A stretch of DNA of 64,000 nt, from positions 6,405-70,404 of the forward strand of contig DATHDP010000130.1 of NCBI GenBank assembly GCA_035318985.1, in the 5' to 3' direction. Below, piece after piece: positions 63,013 through 64,000 of this stretch. Position 1 is the first letter of the stretch, and each line of letters opens with the position of its first letter. The notes under the pieces were generated by a model. That model worked only from the letters and a program-made list of their open reading frames with translations. It did no database searches and was not told the DNA's origin. Both the position numbers and the translations under genes were made by a program. Source of the stretch: VBAS01 sp035318985. Its GTDB lineage: Bacteria > Bacteroidota > Bacteroidia > Chitinophagales > Chitinophagaceae.

Positions 63013-64000
63013 TTATTTAAAATTAAAATGCAATGCAATACCTCCAGCGAAGTTAAAAGTAGAAGCAGCATTATAATATCTTCCTCCAAATGCATTGATA
63101 TCGTTTCCCAAACTATACTTCTCATCTAAAATATTATCAGCTGCAATAAACAATTCCATTAATACTTTGGCATGAAGATGTTTTTTCCAACCAGCCCTTG
63201 CTCCTAATAAATTATAAGAAGAAGCATATACTGTATTGGCATCATTCAAAGGGATCGGGTCGGCATAGTAATAATTTATATTTAAGTATAACCCACGTTT
63301 TGTATCAATATCAAAACCTGCAGCAACTACATTTTTGGGCACACTCGGTAATTTCTTTCCTGAATAATCTGTAGTTACTTGTTTGAAATCTTTATAGGAA
63401 AAATCATTCCATGTATGACTGATCCAAACCTTGCAATTTGTAAAAGATTGGTTGGGGTTGCTTATAATTTGCCAGGATAAATAACTTTCAACACCTATTT
63501 GCTTTGTACTACCTGCATTCTCAAAATAATCTGCACCGGATACGTCCTTACGTTGAACAATGGTGTTCTCTAATCCGAAACGGAATCCATTTACATCCAG
63601 ATAAATTTTGCCGGAGTTGAATTTTGCACGAAGCCCTGCTTCATAATTAATTCCTTCTTCCGCATTTAAGTTTGTTGCAATGATGCCGCTTGATGGCAAT
63701 AGCTCCGCAGTTGTTGGCGGCGAAAATCCTCTTCCGACACTTGCATATATAGATAATGGTTTTGCCAATTGTTTCAATACAGCCAGTCTTGGCGCAAGTT
63801 CATTATTATATTTTCTTTCTTGCTCAACAACAGGAGAAACTGATAGACGGGTGATCGCCAGGTTTTGGGAATTGACACTGAGCCCGGCAGTAATAAACCA
63901 ACTTCTTGGAAGTTCAAGTGTGGTTTGTGCAAATGCAAGGAATACACGATTGTTTATTTCATCATCTGTTTGTAAAGTATCAGGTTTACCATTTTTATTT
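63013..64000 (-). CDS. TonB-dependent receptor, C-terminal barrel (5' end outside the window)
   Basis: The frame is open to the right edge, so the signal peptide and plug lie outside. The visible 329 codons are a beta-barrel. They include TTLELPRSWFITAGLSVN, ELAPRLAVLKQL and YASVGRGFSPPTTAELLPSS, a stretch common in siderophore- and metal-type receptors, and end GGIALHFNFK with terminal aromatic-basic residues. A TTG internal start at 63777 would give a false short protein. The ligand is unknown. It lies upstream of the B12 riboswitch on the same strand. Confidence 0.85.
   Translation of the reverse strand, partial: NKNGKPDTLQTDDEINNRVFLAFAQTTLELPRSWFITAGLSVNSQNLAITRLSVSPVVEQERKYNNELAPRLAVLKQLAKPLSIYASVGRGFSPPTTAELLPSSGIIATNLNAEEGINYEAGLRAKFNSGKIYLDVNGFRFGLENTIVQRKDVSGADYFENAGSTKQIGVESYLSWQIISNPNQSFTNCKVWISHTWNDFSYKDFKQVTTDYSGKKLPSVPKNVVAAGFDIDTKRGLYLNINYYYADPIPLNDANTVYASSYNLLGARAGWKKHLHAKVLMELFIAADNILDEKYSLGNDINAFGGRYYNAASTFNFAGGIALHFNFK

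Noticed and set aside
63013..63777. Reading the receptor at the right edge as a complete 254-residue protein
   Set aside because: The start at 63777 is an internal TTG; the frame stays open with barrel-like sequence to the window edge.
1..64000. CRISPR arrays, insertion sequences, prophage or toxin-antitoxin pairs
   Set aside because: No regularly spaced repeats, transposase motifs, integrase or phage structural genes were seen on reading both strands.

Overview
This AT-rich window looks like a chromosomal segment of a free-living Bacteroidota, probably Chitinophagaceae-like. The lineage call rests on a SusC/SusD pair, AT-rich promoters with TAnnTTTG-like elements, many Tat-type enolase-superfamily and Gfo/Idh proteins, and a zeaxanthin-type carotenoid operon. 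I could run no similarity search, so all names come from motifs, length and context.

Region 1 (1-25666) is a cell-surface polysaccharide locus. It opens with the C-terminal part of a Wzt-type ABC ATPase. It continues with GT-A and GT-B glycosyltransferases, at least five SAM-dependent methyltransferases (one FkbM-type, one TylF-like, one with an N-terminal zinc ribbon), an NAD-dependent epimerase, and a kinase plus nucleotidyltransferase-HAD pair that probably makes an activated substituent. An AlkP-superfamily protein with altered metal-site motifs and a Wzy-like membrane protein on the opposite strand follow. The region ends with a run of asparagine-synthase-like amidotransferase, polysaccharide deacetylase, formyltransferase, GT4 and CpsB/YwqE-type phosphatase. 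A broken partial copy of the TylF-like gene lies just upstream of the intact one (6779-7042).

Region 2 (25709-31957) is a light/B12-regulated carotenoid cluster: a CarH/LitR-type MerR regulator with a complete cobalamin-binding signature, an ECF sigma factor, then crtI, crtB, idi, crtZ and crtY. The expected end product is zeaxanthin. A 9-bp inverted repeat overlaps a candidate -7 element in front of the sigma gene and is a good operator candidate.

Region 3 (32524-59637) is sugar and sugar-acid catabolism: xylose isomerase, two Gfo/Idh oxidoreductases, a DJ-1/PfpI protein and an SGNH esterase. Next come two repeated pairs of exported proteins, each a Tat-signal enolase-superfamily dehydratase beside a Sec-signal RraA-type aldolase, with a BASS-family carrier between the pairs. 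An FGGY kinase, an AraC regulator, SusC/SusD, an IlvD/Edd dehydratase, an SMP-30 lactonase, an esterase, a KdaD-like FAH enzyme, a GntP permease and two exported esterases (BD-FAE-like and CE15 glucuronoyl esterase-like) follow. Together these suggest uptake and oxidative, non-phosphorylative breakdown of pentose- or uronate-derived acids from glucuronoxylan-like material, with part of the chemistry possibly in the periplasm.

Region 4 (59646-64000) holds a tRNA-Arg(CCG), MarC, a small CWC zinc-ribbon protein, a BtuB-like TonB receptor under a cobalamin riboswitch, and the 3' part of a second TonB receptor. B12 uptake and the B12-based light sensor are thus near each other. No CRISPR array, insertion sequence, prophage or rRNA gene was seen.
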